A DNA stretch of 64,000 bases from Saccharothrix sp. S26 (GTDB lineage Bacteria > Actinomycetota > Actinomycetes > Mycobacteriales > Pseudonocardiaceae), in NCBI RefSeq assembly GCF_021390395.1, contig NZ_JAJUWT010000035.1, positions 20,247 to 84,246 of the forward strand, in the 5' to 3' direction. Below are positions 1-10,829 of this stretch, piece after piece. Each line of letters begins with the position of its first letter. The stretch's first letter is position 1. Below the pieces are notes generated by a model. The model was given only the letters and a program-made list of their open reading frames with translations. It was not told the DNA's origin and ran no database searches. Both the position numbers and the translations under genes were made by a program.

Positions 1-1014
1 CCCATGTTCCACGTGAACGGTTGGGGCATCCCGCACGCGGCGTTCTTCACCGGTGCGGAGCTGCTGTTGCCCGACCGCTTCGCCCAAGCCGCGTCGCTGG
101 CTCGCATGATCGAAGAGGGGCGGCCCACCTTCGGCGCCGCCGTCCCCACCGTGTGGTCCTCCCTCTTGGAGGAACTCGACGCCCGCACGTACGACACCGC
201 GAGCCTGACGCGGGCCTACGTTGGTGGTTCCGCCTGTCCGCCCGCGCTGATGGCCGCCTACCGGGACCGGCACTCCGTCGAGCTCCTGCACGGCTGGGGG
301 ATGACCGAGACCATGGGGCTGGTCAGCGCGGCGGTGCCACCCCGGGGAACGGGAGCCGACGAGGAGTGGGCCTACCGCGTCAGCCAGGGTCGGTTCCCGC
401 CATCGGTGGAGTTCCGGCTCGTCGGCCAGGACGGCGCACCGGTACCCCACGACGGCGTGGCCACCGGAGAGCTCCAGCTGCGCGGCCCCGATGTGACCTC
501 CGCCTACCGCGGGGCCGACGGGGTTCCCCTGGAGCGGCCGGCGGAGAACTTCGCCGCGGACGGCTGGCTGAGGACCGGCGACGTCGGGACGATCACCGAG
601 GACGGCTACCTCAGGTTGACCGACCGGGTGAAGGACGTCATCAAGTCCGGCGGCGAGTTCATCTCCAGCGTACGACTGGAAACCACGCTGATGGAGCACT
701 CCGCGGTGATCGACGCTGCGGTGATAGCGGTGCCCGACGACCACTGGGGCGAACGTCCGCTGGCCGCCGTGTCGTTGCGCCACAACGGCACGGAACTGGC
801 GGAGCTGCGCGACTTCCTGGCCGAGCGCATCGACGCGTGGATGGTGCCCGAGCGCTGGGCGATCCTGCCGGCGGTGCCCAAGACCTCGGTGGGCAAGTAC
901 GACAAGCGGGCCATCCGGGACCAGTACGCAGGCGGTCTCCTCCCCGTCGTGCAGCTCGGCAGGCACCACGGCGGCCGGCCCGCCGCCAGGCGGCCGGGAC
1001 TCATCGGCAGGTGA
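1..1014 (+). CDS. Acyl-CoA synthetase / AMP-dependent ligase, 5' truncated by the window edge
   Basis: The reading frame is open from the first base, so the N-terminal part, including the usual T-S-G-T-T-G phosphate-binding loop, lies outside the window. The visible 337 residues start at PMFHVNGWG, a block typical of medium/long-chain acyl-CoA synthetases. They contain the GWGMTET adenylate block, the GWLRTGDVG motif with its ATP-ribose-binding Asp, the hinge DRVKDVIKSGGEFIS, and the catalytic Lys in PKTSVGKYDKR. It should adenylate a carboxylic acid and pass it to CoA or a carrier; the substrate cannot be read from the sequence. It lies 215 bp upstream of the leuABCD-like genes on the same strand and may supply or use the acyl chain made there. 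The downstream pathway is inference. Confidence 0.9.
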   Translation, partial: PMFHVNGWGIPHAAFFTGAELLLPDRFAQAASLARMIEEGRPTFGAAVPTVWSSLLEELDARTYDTASLTRAYVGGSACPPALMAAYRDRHSVELLHGWGMTETMGLVSAAVPPRGTGADEEWAYRVSQGRFPPSVEFRLVGQDGAPVPHDGVATGELQLRGPDVTSAYRGADGVPLERPAENFAADGWLRTGDVGTITEDGYLRLTDRVKDVIKSGGEFISSVRLETTLMEHSAVIDAAVIAVPDDHWGERPLAAVSLRHNGTELAELRDFLAERIDAWMVPERWAILPAVPKTSVGKYDKRAIRDQYAGGLLPVVQLGRHHGGRPAARRPGLIGR

Positions 1015-1228
1015 CGCCCGCCGCTCTCCCCACCGCGGGTGGGGCCGTGGGCGACGAAAGTCAGTCCACTGAGGACAGCAATCCATGCGCCCGCCACAAT
1101 CCCGCTCTCCAGGGTACGAGGGCGATCTCCTGCCCGCGACCCGCTCGGAAGCACATCGCGTCCTCACGCCGGACCCTCGACCGCACCGGCGGGGCACGCC
1201 ACCACGAAGCTAGAGGACAGAGGGAGAG

Positions 1229-2953
1229 ATGAACCTTTCACCACAGCGGCACCGCGCCTTCCGCGCCCGGGACATGGGCGCGCAGACCCCCAGCGGGATG
1301 CCCGTGCACAAGTACGCCCCCTACCAGCCGATCGGGCTCGACGACCGCACCTGGCCCGGTCGTCGGCTCACCCGCGCGCCCCTGTGGGGCAGCGTGGACC
1401 TGCGCGACGGCAACCAGGCCCTGCTGGAGCCGATGGACGTCGCCCGCAAGCGCGTCATGTTCGACCTCCTGGTGTCCATGGGGTTCAAGGAGATCGAGGT
1501 GGGCTACCCGGCCTCGTCCCAGGACGACTACGACTTCGTGCGCCACCTGATCGAGACGGACTCCATCCCCGACGACGTCATCATCCAGGTCCTCTGCTCC
1601 ATGCGGACCGACGCCATCGACCGGAGCGTCGACGCGGTGCGCGGAGCCCGCAGGGCGATCCTGCAGTACATCAACCCGACCTCCGTCGCGCAGCGGCGGG
1701 TGGTCTTCCACTCCAGCCGCGAGGAAACCGTGGCGTTGGCGCTCAAGGGCACCCGGCACGCCGTGCACCTGCAGGAGGAGCTGCGGGAGACCGAGCTCTA
1801 CCTGTCCTACGTGCCGGAGTCCTGGAGCCAGACCGAGCCCGACTTCGGCGTGGAGATCTGCAACGCGGTGCAGGAGTACTGCGCTCCCCGCACCGACCAC
1901 ACCCTCCGGATCGCCCTGCCCGTGACGGTGGAGTGCTTCCCCCCGCACGAGTTGGCGGACCGCATCGAGTACACGTGCCGGCACCTGGCGCACCGGGACC
2001 GGACCATCGTCACCCTGCACCCGCACAACGATCGCGGTAGCGCCGTCGCGGCATCCGAACTGGCCATCCTCGCCGGCGTCGACCGGGTCGAGGGCTGCTT
2101 GTTCGGCAACGGCGAGCGCACGGGCAACGTGTGCCTGCCCACCCTGGCGATGAACCTCTTCTCCCAGGGCATCGACCCCATGCTCGACCTGCGCGACCTG
2201 GACGGCGTCCGCTCCGTGGTCGAGGAGTGCAACCAGCTCCCGGTCTCCGCCCGCCACCCCTGGGTGGGAGAGTTCGTCTACACCTCATTCGCGGGCACGC
2301 ACCAGGACGCCATCGCCAAGGGCCTCAAGGCCCGCGAGGAGGAGGGGGACCCGGATGCCGTCTGGGACGTGCCCTACCTCGCCGTCGACCCCCGCGACAT
2401 CGGGCGCAGCTACCAGGCGCTGATCCGCATCAACACCCAGTCCGGCAAGGGTGGCATCGCCCACCTGTTGCTCGACACGCAGGGGCTGGCCCTCCCCAGG
2501 CCGTTGCAGATCGACTTCGCCCACGTCATGCAGCAGTTCTGCGAGCAGCGGGGTGGCGAGGTCGGCGCGGAGGAGTTGTGGGAGATCTTCTCGGAGCGGT
2601 ACGTGGCCCCGGGCACGGAGTCCCACGCGGGGACGGCGGGCGCGCTGGGGATCTCCACCGCCGGCTGGACGCCGGGGGACTGGAAGAACCCGGTGTCCCG
2701 GGCGTTCACCGCCCAGGAGATCCCCGGCGCGGTCCAAGGCGTCACCTCGGAGCCGCTCAAGGGGCGTGCCGGGTACGCCGCCTTCTGCGAGGCCGCCCTG
2801 GACGGGGTTCCCCTGTGGGGCGTGGGCATCGACGAGGAGGAGGCGGAAGCGGTGCGAAGGGCCGCGCTGGCCGTCGCCCGGCGGGCACTGGACGAGAAGC
2901 GCTCCGCACCGCACGCCGTGCGGGCCGCAGCCACCAAGGAGCCGGTGGCCTGA
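1229..2953 (+). CDS. leuA: 2-isopropylmalate synthase-like enzyme (divergent LeuA)
   Basis: A 574-residue DRE-TIM condensing enzyme that joins acetyl-CoA to a 2-oxoacid. Catalytic features are intact: DLRDGNQ at about 57-63, the HPHNDRG metal-binding pair in mid-protein and GNGERTGN further on. The substrate-pocket region departs from housekeeping actinobacterial LeuA: where that usually reads VLTQAR and LYNAT, this protein has VLCSMR and QYINPTS. The C-terminal leucine-binding domain is recognisable only at its end (PLWGVGID) and looks eroded, which would suit a feedback-insensitive biosynthetic paralogue. The start follows an AGAGGGAGAG ribosome-binding site. It heads a leuA-B-C-D series on one strand. 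Homology to LeuA is secure; use of a substrate other than 2-oxoisovalerate is inference. Confidence 0.9.
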   Translation: MNLSPQRHRAFRARDMGAQTPSGMPVHKYAPYQPIGLDDRTWPGRRLTRAPLWGSVDLRDGNQALLEPMDVARKRVMFDLLVSMGFKEIEVGYPASSQDDYDFVRHLIETDSIPDDVIIQVLCSMRTDAIDRSVDAVRGARRAILQYINPTSVAQRRVVFHSSREETVALALKGTRHAVHLQEELRETELYLSYVPESWSQTEPDFGVEICNAVQEYCAPRTDHTLRIALPVTVECFPPHELADRIEYTCRHLAHRDRTIVTLHPHNDRGSAVAASELAILAGVDRVEGCLFGNGERTGNVCLPTLAMNLFSQGIDPMLDLRDLDGVRSVVEECNQLPVSARHPWVGEFVYTSFAGTHQDAIAKGLKAREEEGDPDAVWDVPYLAVDPRDIGRSYQALIRINTQSGKGGIAHLLLDTQGLALPRPLQIDFAHVMQQFCEQRGGEVGAEELWEIFSERYVAPGTESHAGTAGALGISTAGWTPGDWKNPVSRAFTAQEIPGAVQGVTSEPLKGRAGYAAFCEAALDGVPLWGVGIDEEEAEAVRRAALAVARRALDEKRSAPHAVRAAATKEPVA

Positions 2954-3154
2954 GTTCCCGACGCCCACTCCGGCCGTGCGCGGAGTCCACGGGCCGCAGT
3001 CCGCGGCCACTCACGGACCGGGAGGCAGGCGGTAGCGGTCCGCTCCAGTCCACGGCACAGCGGGCCGGCTCCCGACGGGAGACCGGCCCGTCCCGGCCCG
3101 GGGAGCACGCCCGGGAGCCGGGAACCACACATCAGCATGAAGGAGACAGGCGCC

Positions 3155-4204
3155 ATGCCTCGCAGTCGCAGCATTCGCCTCGCGGTGATCCCCGGTGACG
3201 GCATCGGTCCGGAGGTGGTGGCGGAAGGGCTGAAGGTACTGGCCGCCGTACTCCCTCAGGACGTGAAGCTGGAGACCAACGAATTCGATCTCGGCGCCCG
3301 GCGCTGGCACGCCACCGGGGAGATCCTGCCCGACGCCGAACTGGAGTCGCTCGGGCAGCACGACGCGATCCTGCTCGGCGCCATCGGCGACCCCTCCGTC
3401 CCGTCCGGCGTCCTGGAACGCGGCCTGCTGCTCAAGCTGCGCTTCGCCTTCGACCACTACGTGAACCTGCGCCCCGGCAAGCTGCACCCGAACACCGTCG
3501 GCCCGCTGGCCGGCAACCCGGCCGTCGACTTCGTCGTAGTCCGGGAGGGCACCGAGGGCCTGTACGTGGGCAACGGCGGCGCGCTGCGCACCGGCACCCC
3601 CGCCGAGGTGGCCACCGAGGTGAGCGTCAACACCGCCTACGGGGTGGAGCGGGTGATCCGGTACGCCTTCGAGCTCGCCGAGGTCCGGCTACGCCGGAAG
3701 CTGACGCTGGTGCACAAGGACAACGTGCTCGTGCACGCCGGCAACCTGTGGAAGAACACCTTCGACGCGGTCGCCGACGAGCACCCCGACATCGCCACCG
3801 ACTACCTGCACGTCGACGCAGCCACGATCTTCTTCGTCACCCGGCCCGAGCGGTTCGACGTGATCGTCACCGACAACCTCTTCGGTGACATCCTCACCGA
3901 CCTGGCCGCGGCCGTCACCGGCGGCATCGGCCTCGCCGCCAGCGGCAACCTCAACCCCTCAGGCACCCACCCCTCGATGTTCGAACCGGTCCACGGGTCC
4001 GCCCCGGACATCGCGGGCACCGGCGTGGCCGACCCCACCGCGACGGTCCTGTCGGTCGCCCTGCTGCTGCGCCACCTGGGCCACGACCGGGAGGCGGAGC
4101 GGATCGAGGCCGCCGTCGCCGCCGACCTCGCCGAGCGCGACCCGGCCACACCCCGCGGCACCGAGCAGATCGGCGACGCGCTCGCCGCGCGCCTGGCAGG
4201 CTGA
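3155..4204 (+). CDS. leuB: 3-isopropylmalate dehydrogenase-like enzyme (LeuB)
   Basis: A 349-residue NAD-dependent beta-decarboxylating dehydrogenase. The N-terminus AVIPGDGIGPEVVAE, the substrate-binding ERGLLLKLRF helix, YVNLRPGKLHP, the catalytic VHKDNVL segment, the metal-binding DNLFGDILTDL aspartates and the EPVHGSAPDIAG adenine-binding loop are all present. I chose the ATG at 3155 because GAAGGAG lies about 12 bases upstream; an in-frame ATG at 3137 lacks a site. In the cassette it would oxidise and decarboxylate the 3-alkylmalate made by the LeuC/LeuD isomerase, giving a 2-oxoacid longer by one carbon. The sequence resembles actinobacterial housekeeping LeuB closely, so this could also be the cell's only LeuB. 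Confidence 0.93.
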   Translation: MPRSRSIRLAVIPGDGIGPEVVAEGLKVLAAVLPQDVKLETNEFDLGARRWHATGEILPDAELESLGQHDAILLGAIGDPSVPSGVLERGLLLKLRFAFDHYVNLRPGKLHPNTVGPLAGNPAVDFVVVREGTEGLYVGNGGALRTGTPAEVATEVSVNTAYGVERVIRYAFELAEVRLRRKLTLVHKDNVLVHAGNLWKNTFDAVADEHPDIATDYLHVDAATIFFVTRPERFDVIVTDNLFGDILTDLAAAVTGGIGLAASGNLNPSGTHPSMFEPVHGSAPDIAGTGVADPTATVLSVALLLRHLGHDREAERIEAAVAADLAERDPATPRGTEQIGDALAARLAG

Positions 4205-4410
4205 GCGGCCTTGTCGACCGCCGCCCCGGCCCGCACCGGGCATCAGGGCGCCGTGGCCGGAGCTCCGGCGGTCACGTCCTGGCGCGGCGGACGAGTCACG
4301 TGGCACATGCACTCGACGTCCCGTGCGGGGCCGTCCGGCCCGCCGCGGGCACAACGTGAAACCGGCGCCACCCCGGCTCCGGTGCCATCCATTCGCTCGG
4401 AGGGAAGTTC

Positions 4411-5835
<1,425 letters not shown>

Positions 5836-5840
5836 GCACC

Positions 5841-6434
5841 ATGGAAGCCTTCACCACGCACACCGGTCGGGTTGTCCCGTTGCGCCGGAGCAACGTCGAC
5901 ACCGACCAGATCATCCCCGCCCACTGGCTGAAGAAGGTCACCCGGGACGGCTTCGAGGACGGGCTCTTCGACGCTTGGCGCAAGGACCCGCGGTTCATCC
6001 TCAACCAGCCCGTCCGCCAAGGCGCCACCGTACTGGTGGCCGGTGCGGACTTCGGCACCGGCTCCTCGCGCGAGCACGCCGTCTGGGCGCTGCAGAACTA
6101 CGGCTTCAAGGCCGTCATCTCCCCCCGCTTCGCCGACATCTTCCGCGGCAACTCCCTCAAGAACGGACTGCTGACCGTGATGCTGCCGCAGGAGACCGTC
6201 GAGCGGCTCTGGGAGCTGACAGAGGCCGACCCCTCGGCCGAGGTCACCGTGGACCTGCTCGACCGCCAGGTTCGCGCCGAGGGGATCACGGCTGGTTTCG
6301 ACCTCGACGACAACGCCCGGTGGCGCTTGCTGCGGGGCTTGGACGACATCAGCCTCACGCTGGAACACGAATCCGACATTGCGGAGTACGAGGCACGACG
6401 CCCCTCGCACAGACCCCGCACCCTCCTTCGGTGA
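5841..6434 (+). CDS. leuD: 3-isopropylmalate dehydratase small subunit (LeuD)
   Basis: A 197-residue swivelling-domain subunit with the family signatures RSNVDTDQIIPAHWLKKV near the N-terminus, FGTGSSREHAVWALQNYGF, and the RFADIFRGNSLKNGLL segment. It starts 5 bp after the leuC stop, so the two are almost certainly translated together. Its C-terminus (YEARRPSHRP) is slightly extended relative to short bacterial LeuD proteins. It is the last gene of the cassette; the next sequence downstream is a transposase relic on the other strand. Confidence 0.95.
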   Translation: MEAFTTHTGRVVPLRRSNVDTDQIIPAHWLKKVTRDGFEDGLFDAWRKDPRFILNQPVRQGATVLVAGADFGTGSSREHAVWALQNYGFKAVISPRFADIFRGNSLKNGLLTVMLPQETVERLWELTEADPSAEVTVDLLDRQVRAEGITAGFDLDDNARWRLLRGLDDISLTLEHESDIAEYEARRPSHRPRTLLR

Positions 6435-6534
6435 CCAGCGCGGGTGCTTCCCGTGCCGCGGCGGGGTGGCCTCGTCCCGGACCAGCTCGACTGTCGGGCA
6501 CCGGGTGCGGGTAACCTCGCCCGGGCCGGGTGGA

Positions 6535-6936
6535 TCACTGGGAGACGACGCCGGCCTCGCCCGGTTCCCCGGGTCGGTCGGCGGGGATGGGTGAGCCACG
6601 GGAGACCGCGGCATCCACGACCGCCGTCGCCCACGTCCCCTCGTTGCCGAACTCGGGGGCCTCTCGCAACGCCTGCCGCAGCCGCATCCACAACCCGGAC
6701 TCCGTCCACGCGGCGAAACGCCGGTGAGCTGTCGCCGGTGACACCGCGAAGAGGGACGGCAGGCGATGCCAGGCGCAGCCACTCGTCAGGACGAACACCA
6801 CGGCCGTGAAGACGGTGCGCTCCTCGAGCGGCACGGTGCCACCACCCTGCGGTCGCAGGACGAACCTGGGGGTCAGGGGAGAGACCAGGTTCCAAAAGGG
6901 GTCGGGGACCAAGCGCCGTGACAAATTCGTGCCCAT
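6535..6936 (-). pseudogene. IS5-family transposase fragment (N-terminal domain only)
   Basis: From an ATG at 6936 the protein reads as the helix-turn-helix N-terminal domain of actinobacterial IS5-group transposases: LVPDPFWNLVSPLTP, then LEERTVFTAVVFVLTSGCAWHRLP and SPATAHRRFAAWTESGLW. After WATAVVDAAVSRGSPIP the DDE catalytic domain is gone and the sequence degenerates to a stop. It marks the end of the leu cassette block and is one of several transposase relics in the left third of the window. Confidence 0.8.
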
Positions 6937-7187
6937 GTCGAACAGCGTGGCACGGGCACGGCCCCAGCACACCGGCTCACTGGTCTGCGGCGGGAGCCCG
7001 CGGGCGAGGTACGTGCGACCGGCGTCCTGCCACGCCTTCGGTGAGCGGGCGTGCACCACCGGCACCCCGTGCACCCGCGCTGTCACCGCGCACGCCGACC
7101 ACGACCGCCTCGCACCGGTCGTGGTCGACGACGACACCCGGTCGACCGCACCCCGCGTGCGGCGGAAGTGCCCATCCCGCCTGGTCG

Positions 7188-8540
7188 TCAGAGCAGGGCG
7201 AGCGCTTCATCCCTGTGACCCGACGCCTCGAGGCGACCGCAGAACTCCTTCAAGCCCTCGGAGCACTGGGTCGAGTGCAGGCTGCCGATGATCTCGGCTG
7301 CCTGTTCGGCGGTCTCGCAGCTCGGGGCGACCTCTCCCAGTCGCAACTGCGTCGAGGCCACCAGCAGGAGCCGCAGTGCCCGGCGCCGCGCCCGGCCGGC
7401 AGGACAACCCCGGAGAGCTTCGAGCGCCCACTGCGCGGCAGGGGCGGGCCGGTCCAGGTCCTGCAGGCAGCGGGCTTGTTCCTCGGCCAGGTAGGACCGG
7501 TCGACATGCGCGCCCCACTCCGGCTTCTCGTCGGGACCCGCCTGTGCGAGTGCCTCGACCGCGTTCTCGACAGCCCGGTCGGAGGCATCCGCGTCCCCCA
7601 GGAGCGCGTGGCCGCGGGCTTCAGCCGCGTGGCAGACGGCTTCCGCCGTCCGGGCGCCGCGGCTCCTGGCTCCCTGCCGCGCCACGCGGGCGAGCTGGAC
7701 GGCTTCGCGTGGACTGCCGAGCAGCAGCGCCCCGCGGCTCATCCCGGACGCCAGCACGTAGGCGCCGATGCTGTGGTCATCCGCCGCGTGGGACAGGCGC
7801 AGGGCCTGGATGTAGTAGCGCTGCGCGAGACCGGGTTGGCCGGTGTCGACCGCCATGTACCCGGCGAGTTCGGTGAGTCGCGCCGCGATGCCCAGCAGTT
7901 GCCGCCCGATGACGTCGTCACGGGAACCCACGAGGAGACCGGAGACGACGTCGTCGAGGTAGTGGACCACGGAGGGACGGATGGTGCCGCTGCCGAAGCG
8001 GTGGTCGAGGTCGGCGAACGCCGCCGCCGTCGCCCGCGCGACCGTGATGTCCGCCGTGCGGACGGCGAACGGGCCGGGAGAAACGACGGTCGGGTCCGGA
8101 TCCGTGATCAACCAGTCCCGGCTGGGCTGCACGAGCACGGAAGTCGGCAGCCCTTCGCCCGCCGACGCGACGGTGTGGACCGCATCCGCACGCCACAGGT
8201 CGCGCGCCTCCCGCAAGGCCACCTCCAGGACGGGCTCGTACCGCAGGCCCGCAGTCGGTGCCGTGCCCGGCTCGGGAGCCAGGCCGATCTCGTCGACCGT
8301 CACCACTCGGCCCAGCTTGCGGCCCAGTGCCTGCGCGATGACCGCCGGTGTGCGCCCACGTGGCTGCTGCCCTCGTAGCCAGCGGGACACCGACGTCTTG
8401 TCGTAGCGCAGGTTCAGTCCTTGTTCGGCGCCGCACACATTGACCCGGCGGGCGAGTCCGGTGTTGGAGCACCCCGCTTCGTGCATCACGGCTTGCAGCC
8501 GTTCGTTCACCCCTCGCTTGGCGAGCTGTCGCACGCCCAT
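7188..8540 (-). CDS. XRE-family regulator with TPR-like helical region (NsdA-like)
   Basis: A 450-residue protein. Residues about 1-75 form a Cro/C1-type helix-turn-helix (LARRVNVCGAEQGLNLRYDK, then SVSRWLRGQQPRGRTPAVI), and the rest is alpha-helical with TPR-like repeats such as LAGYMAVDTGQPGLAQRYY and AEEQARCLQDLDRPAPAAQW. This layout is common in Streptomyces and Pseudonocardiaceae regulators of development and antibiotic production, including NsdA; assignment to that group is from memory of its general pattern. The ATG at 8540 is preceded by AAGGAGA at good spacing, so I reject an in-frame extension to 8633. Its nearest intact neighbours are the leu cassette and the GAF-ANTAR gene; its targets are unknown. 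Confidence 0.82.
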   Translation of the reverse strand: MGVRQLAKRGVNERLQAVMHEAGCSNTGLARRVNVCGAEQGLNLRYDKTSVSRWLRGQQPRGRTPAVIAQALGRKLGRVVTVDEIGLAPEPGTAPTAGLRYEPVLEVALREARDLWRADAVHTVASAGEGLPTSVLVQPSRDWLITDPDPTVVSPGPFAVRTADITVARATAAAFADLDHRFGSGTIRPSVVHYLDDVVSGLLVGSRDDVIGRQLLGIAARLTELAGYMAVDTGQPGLAQRYYIQALRLSHAADDHSIGAYVLASGMSRGALLLGSPREAVQLARVARQGARSRGARTAEAVCHAAEARGHALLGDADASDRAVENAVEALAQAGPDEKPEWGAHVDRSYLAEEQARCLQDLDRPAPAAQWALEALRGCPAGRARRRALRLLLVASTQLRLGEVAPSCETAEQAAEIIGSLHSTQCSEGLKEFCGRLEASGHRDEALALL

Positions 8541-10389
8541 GCGGTCACGTCTCCTTCTCGTTCGCAGCGGAACCCCGGCACCGGCACCGAGGTCCGGCGT
8601 GTCCGCCTGTGCGGAGAGCGGTCGCGGCGTCAACGGTGGAGTGTGGGCGGAGGTGTCGACGTCGCGCCGTCGTGCATTCCGGAGGGAATCCCCGCACGCG
8701 GCCGCGCAGGCTTGCGTGAAGGTCGGAGATGGCTCCGACCTGCTTGGGCGTCAGGCAGCGGGCGCGGCCACCATCGGAGTGCCACTGCGGTCGAGTCGGT
8801 GCTCAACGTTCCCTTGAGGTGAACAAGGCGACTGTGCGCGAAGAGCCCTCTTGTGCGCGCACCCCCTTATCTTTTGTCCGACTGTGCCCGGCGTGGACGC
8901 GGAGCATGAGCTGCGGACAACGGATAAGCCATGCTAAGCGCCCGGAAGCGGTGTGTGGATATAAGCCGATGGGGTGAACGTGAGAGGTTTCCGCACTATG
9001 CGCTAATGCGCTGCCACTTGTACTCGACGAGGAGTGGATTGGGCCGTCGGAGGACCGGTTGCCCGGAAGTACGAATGCGCCGCACGAGCGGGGGTATCGC
9101 AGCCGGCCCCGGCGTCGTCATCCGCACGCACCGCGAACCCCAGCTCATAGGGCCTGCTCAGCGGCGTATCCAGACCCGCCGGGCGTCGCGGGGCCTTCCG
9201 GAACCGAGGCGCGTGCCGCACGGCTGGTCACAGTCTGGAGCGAACCCATGACCTCACGTCACCTCAATGCGCCTGCCCATTCGCAACCTGTGGTGACCCG
9301 CGGAGGCACCCGTGCGCCCCCATTCGCTCCATGCCTCCCCGATGGCCACCACGCGAGCAGGCGCACATCGAGTCGTGCACTAGCCACGGCGGCCGTCCTG
9401 TCACGCTTACCGCACCCTGACGGACGGTTGCGGTGGGCCGTGCGGCGGCCGGGCGCTGATCCCAGGTCGTATCCGCCGGCCGAAAGCGCCTCGGTTCGAT
9501 TCCAGGCCACCGATGGCACCGCCCCGTACACCCGGACAGCGACCGTGCTGCCCCCAGGGGTACAGCTTTTCGCGCTGACGGCGTGCCGTCGGGGATCACC
9601 CGCAGCGGCACCATCACTACCCCTGGCGATGACGGTGAAGGGCCAGGCGGGTGCTGCGGCCATCAAGGACACGCCAACCGGTGTGGTATTCGGACGGAAC
9701 GCTTTCGCCTTTCGTATCGACGACGAGGGCCGCTCCCGCTCGGGGACGAGAGGCGCCAGAGCCGCAGCTCCTCGATCGGACCACGAAGAAGCTGACGGAA
9801 CTCCATCAATGAGTTCTCGCCTCTGCCGACCTGTGGGGCCAGGACTTCCGGCAGGCGCTCCAGGTCTCGGCCCAGCCGACGGCGTCCGGCGGCCCGGCTG
9901 CGGCACAGTTCGACCAGGAACCGCTCATACTGCCGCGCGGCCTACATCCACGGGGCGCGGTGCGGAGGGTGGACGGTGGCGTGCGGGTAGCGGTGGCGTC
10001 GCGGGGGGCGAGCAGCGGGGCAGCGGGCACCGAGCTGCCTGCCCGCGCCGTCCCGGCAGCCGCACCGGCGTTACCCGCGCCCGCGTCGAGGGTTGCTCAT
10101 CATGACCGTCTTTCGTGTTCTGCCTCCCGGGGAGGAGGTGGAACACGAGCGCGTCGAGTGCGGCTGCGCCGGTCGTCGGAGCCGTGCTCGGTGCGGGTCG
10201 AGGTCGACGACGCGGCCCGCGGTGAGGTGGTGGTGGGCACGTCGACGTTGGGTGAGCACCGCGGACGGGGCATGGTGCTGGTGGCGTACCTGGGCGTGGC
10301 CTGGAGCGTCGAGTTCCACGAACGGGGCAAGACGGTGTGGGCGGAGGCGTCCTGTTCCGCGCCGCCGCCCGCCGGCGGCTGACCGGTGG
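8541..10389. other. Gene-poor, degenerate stretch
   Basis: I find no reading frame here that I would defend as a gene. A rightward frame from an ATG at 9248 (GGAG 8 bases upstream, 285 codons) exists, but its composition is Arg/Pro/Ala-rich and matches no family I know. Around 9831-9960 another frame reads like former coding sequence (for example DLWGQDFRQALQ) but is broken by stops. A rightward GTG frame at 10158-10382 (74 codons) has plausible composition but no ribosome-binding site. The stretch looks like decayed genes rather than a single regulatory region. Confidence 0.5.
8867..8927. repeat. Imperfect inverted repeat (14-bp arms)
   Basis: TTATCTTTTGTCCG at 8867-8880 faces CGGACAACGGATAA at 8914-8927, matching at 12 of 14 positions with a 33-bp spacer. 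The arms are AT-rich compared with the surroundings. It could be a regulatory site or the trace of a small mobile element; no gene begins close enough to decide. Confidence 0.4.
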
Positions 10390-10680
10390 TCAGCGCGACA
10401 GCACCGCGGTGACCGCCTGGTCGACCGTGGCGTGCACGGCCATCACCCGGTCCAGCCCGGTGATCCGCATCGGCAGCAGCACCGCGCGGTGGTGCGCCAC
10501 GACGACGAGGGCCGTGCCCACGTGCTCCGCGCGGACGGCGGACGAGCTGGTCGAGCAGCTGGGCCCGCACGGGGTCGACAGAGGTCGAGTCGACCTCCCC
10601 GGTCACGATCACGACGGGGACGTCGCGGTGGTGGGTGGTGTCGACCGTCGCGATCCCGGTGGTGTCGAGCGTGGGTGCCT
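10390..10680 (-). pseudogene. STAS-domain anti-sigma-factor antagonist, internally deleted
   Basis: Two frames on this strand hold the two ends of one STAS protein. The first reads VPVVIVTGEVDSTSVDPVR then AQLLDQLVRR; the second reads ALVVVAHHRAVLLPMRITGL then DRVMAVHATVDQAVTAVLSR to a stop. These match the beta1-alpha1 and C-terminal parts of SpoIIAA-like antagonists. The middle, which should carry the phosphorylatable Ser in a D-L-S-x-V-x-x-x-x-S-A-G-L block, is missing, and the frame changes at about 10520-10545. No good start codon remains. It sits beside a GAF-ANTAR regulator and a SpoIIE phosphatase, the usual company of such proteins. Confidence 0.75.
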
Positions 10681-10829
10681 CTCGTCAGCACCTACGAGAA
10701 CCGGCAACCGAGCTGCTGTTCAACCCGTTTCGGCGCTCCGCGGCGGATCGGTGAGGATGCGCCGACAACGACAGTACGTGCCTGACGAGGGGCCGCACAA
10801 TCGACCGTCGGCCACCTCCGCCGATCCGG

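Noticed and set aside
9248..10105. A rightward 285-codon gene with GGAG before its ATG
   Set aside because: Composition and lack of any recognisable block argue against it; the ribosome-binding-site match is expected by chance in this DNA.
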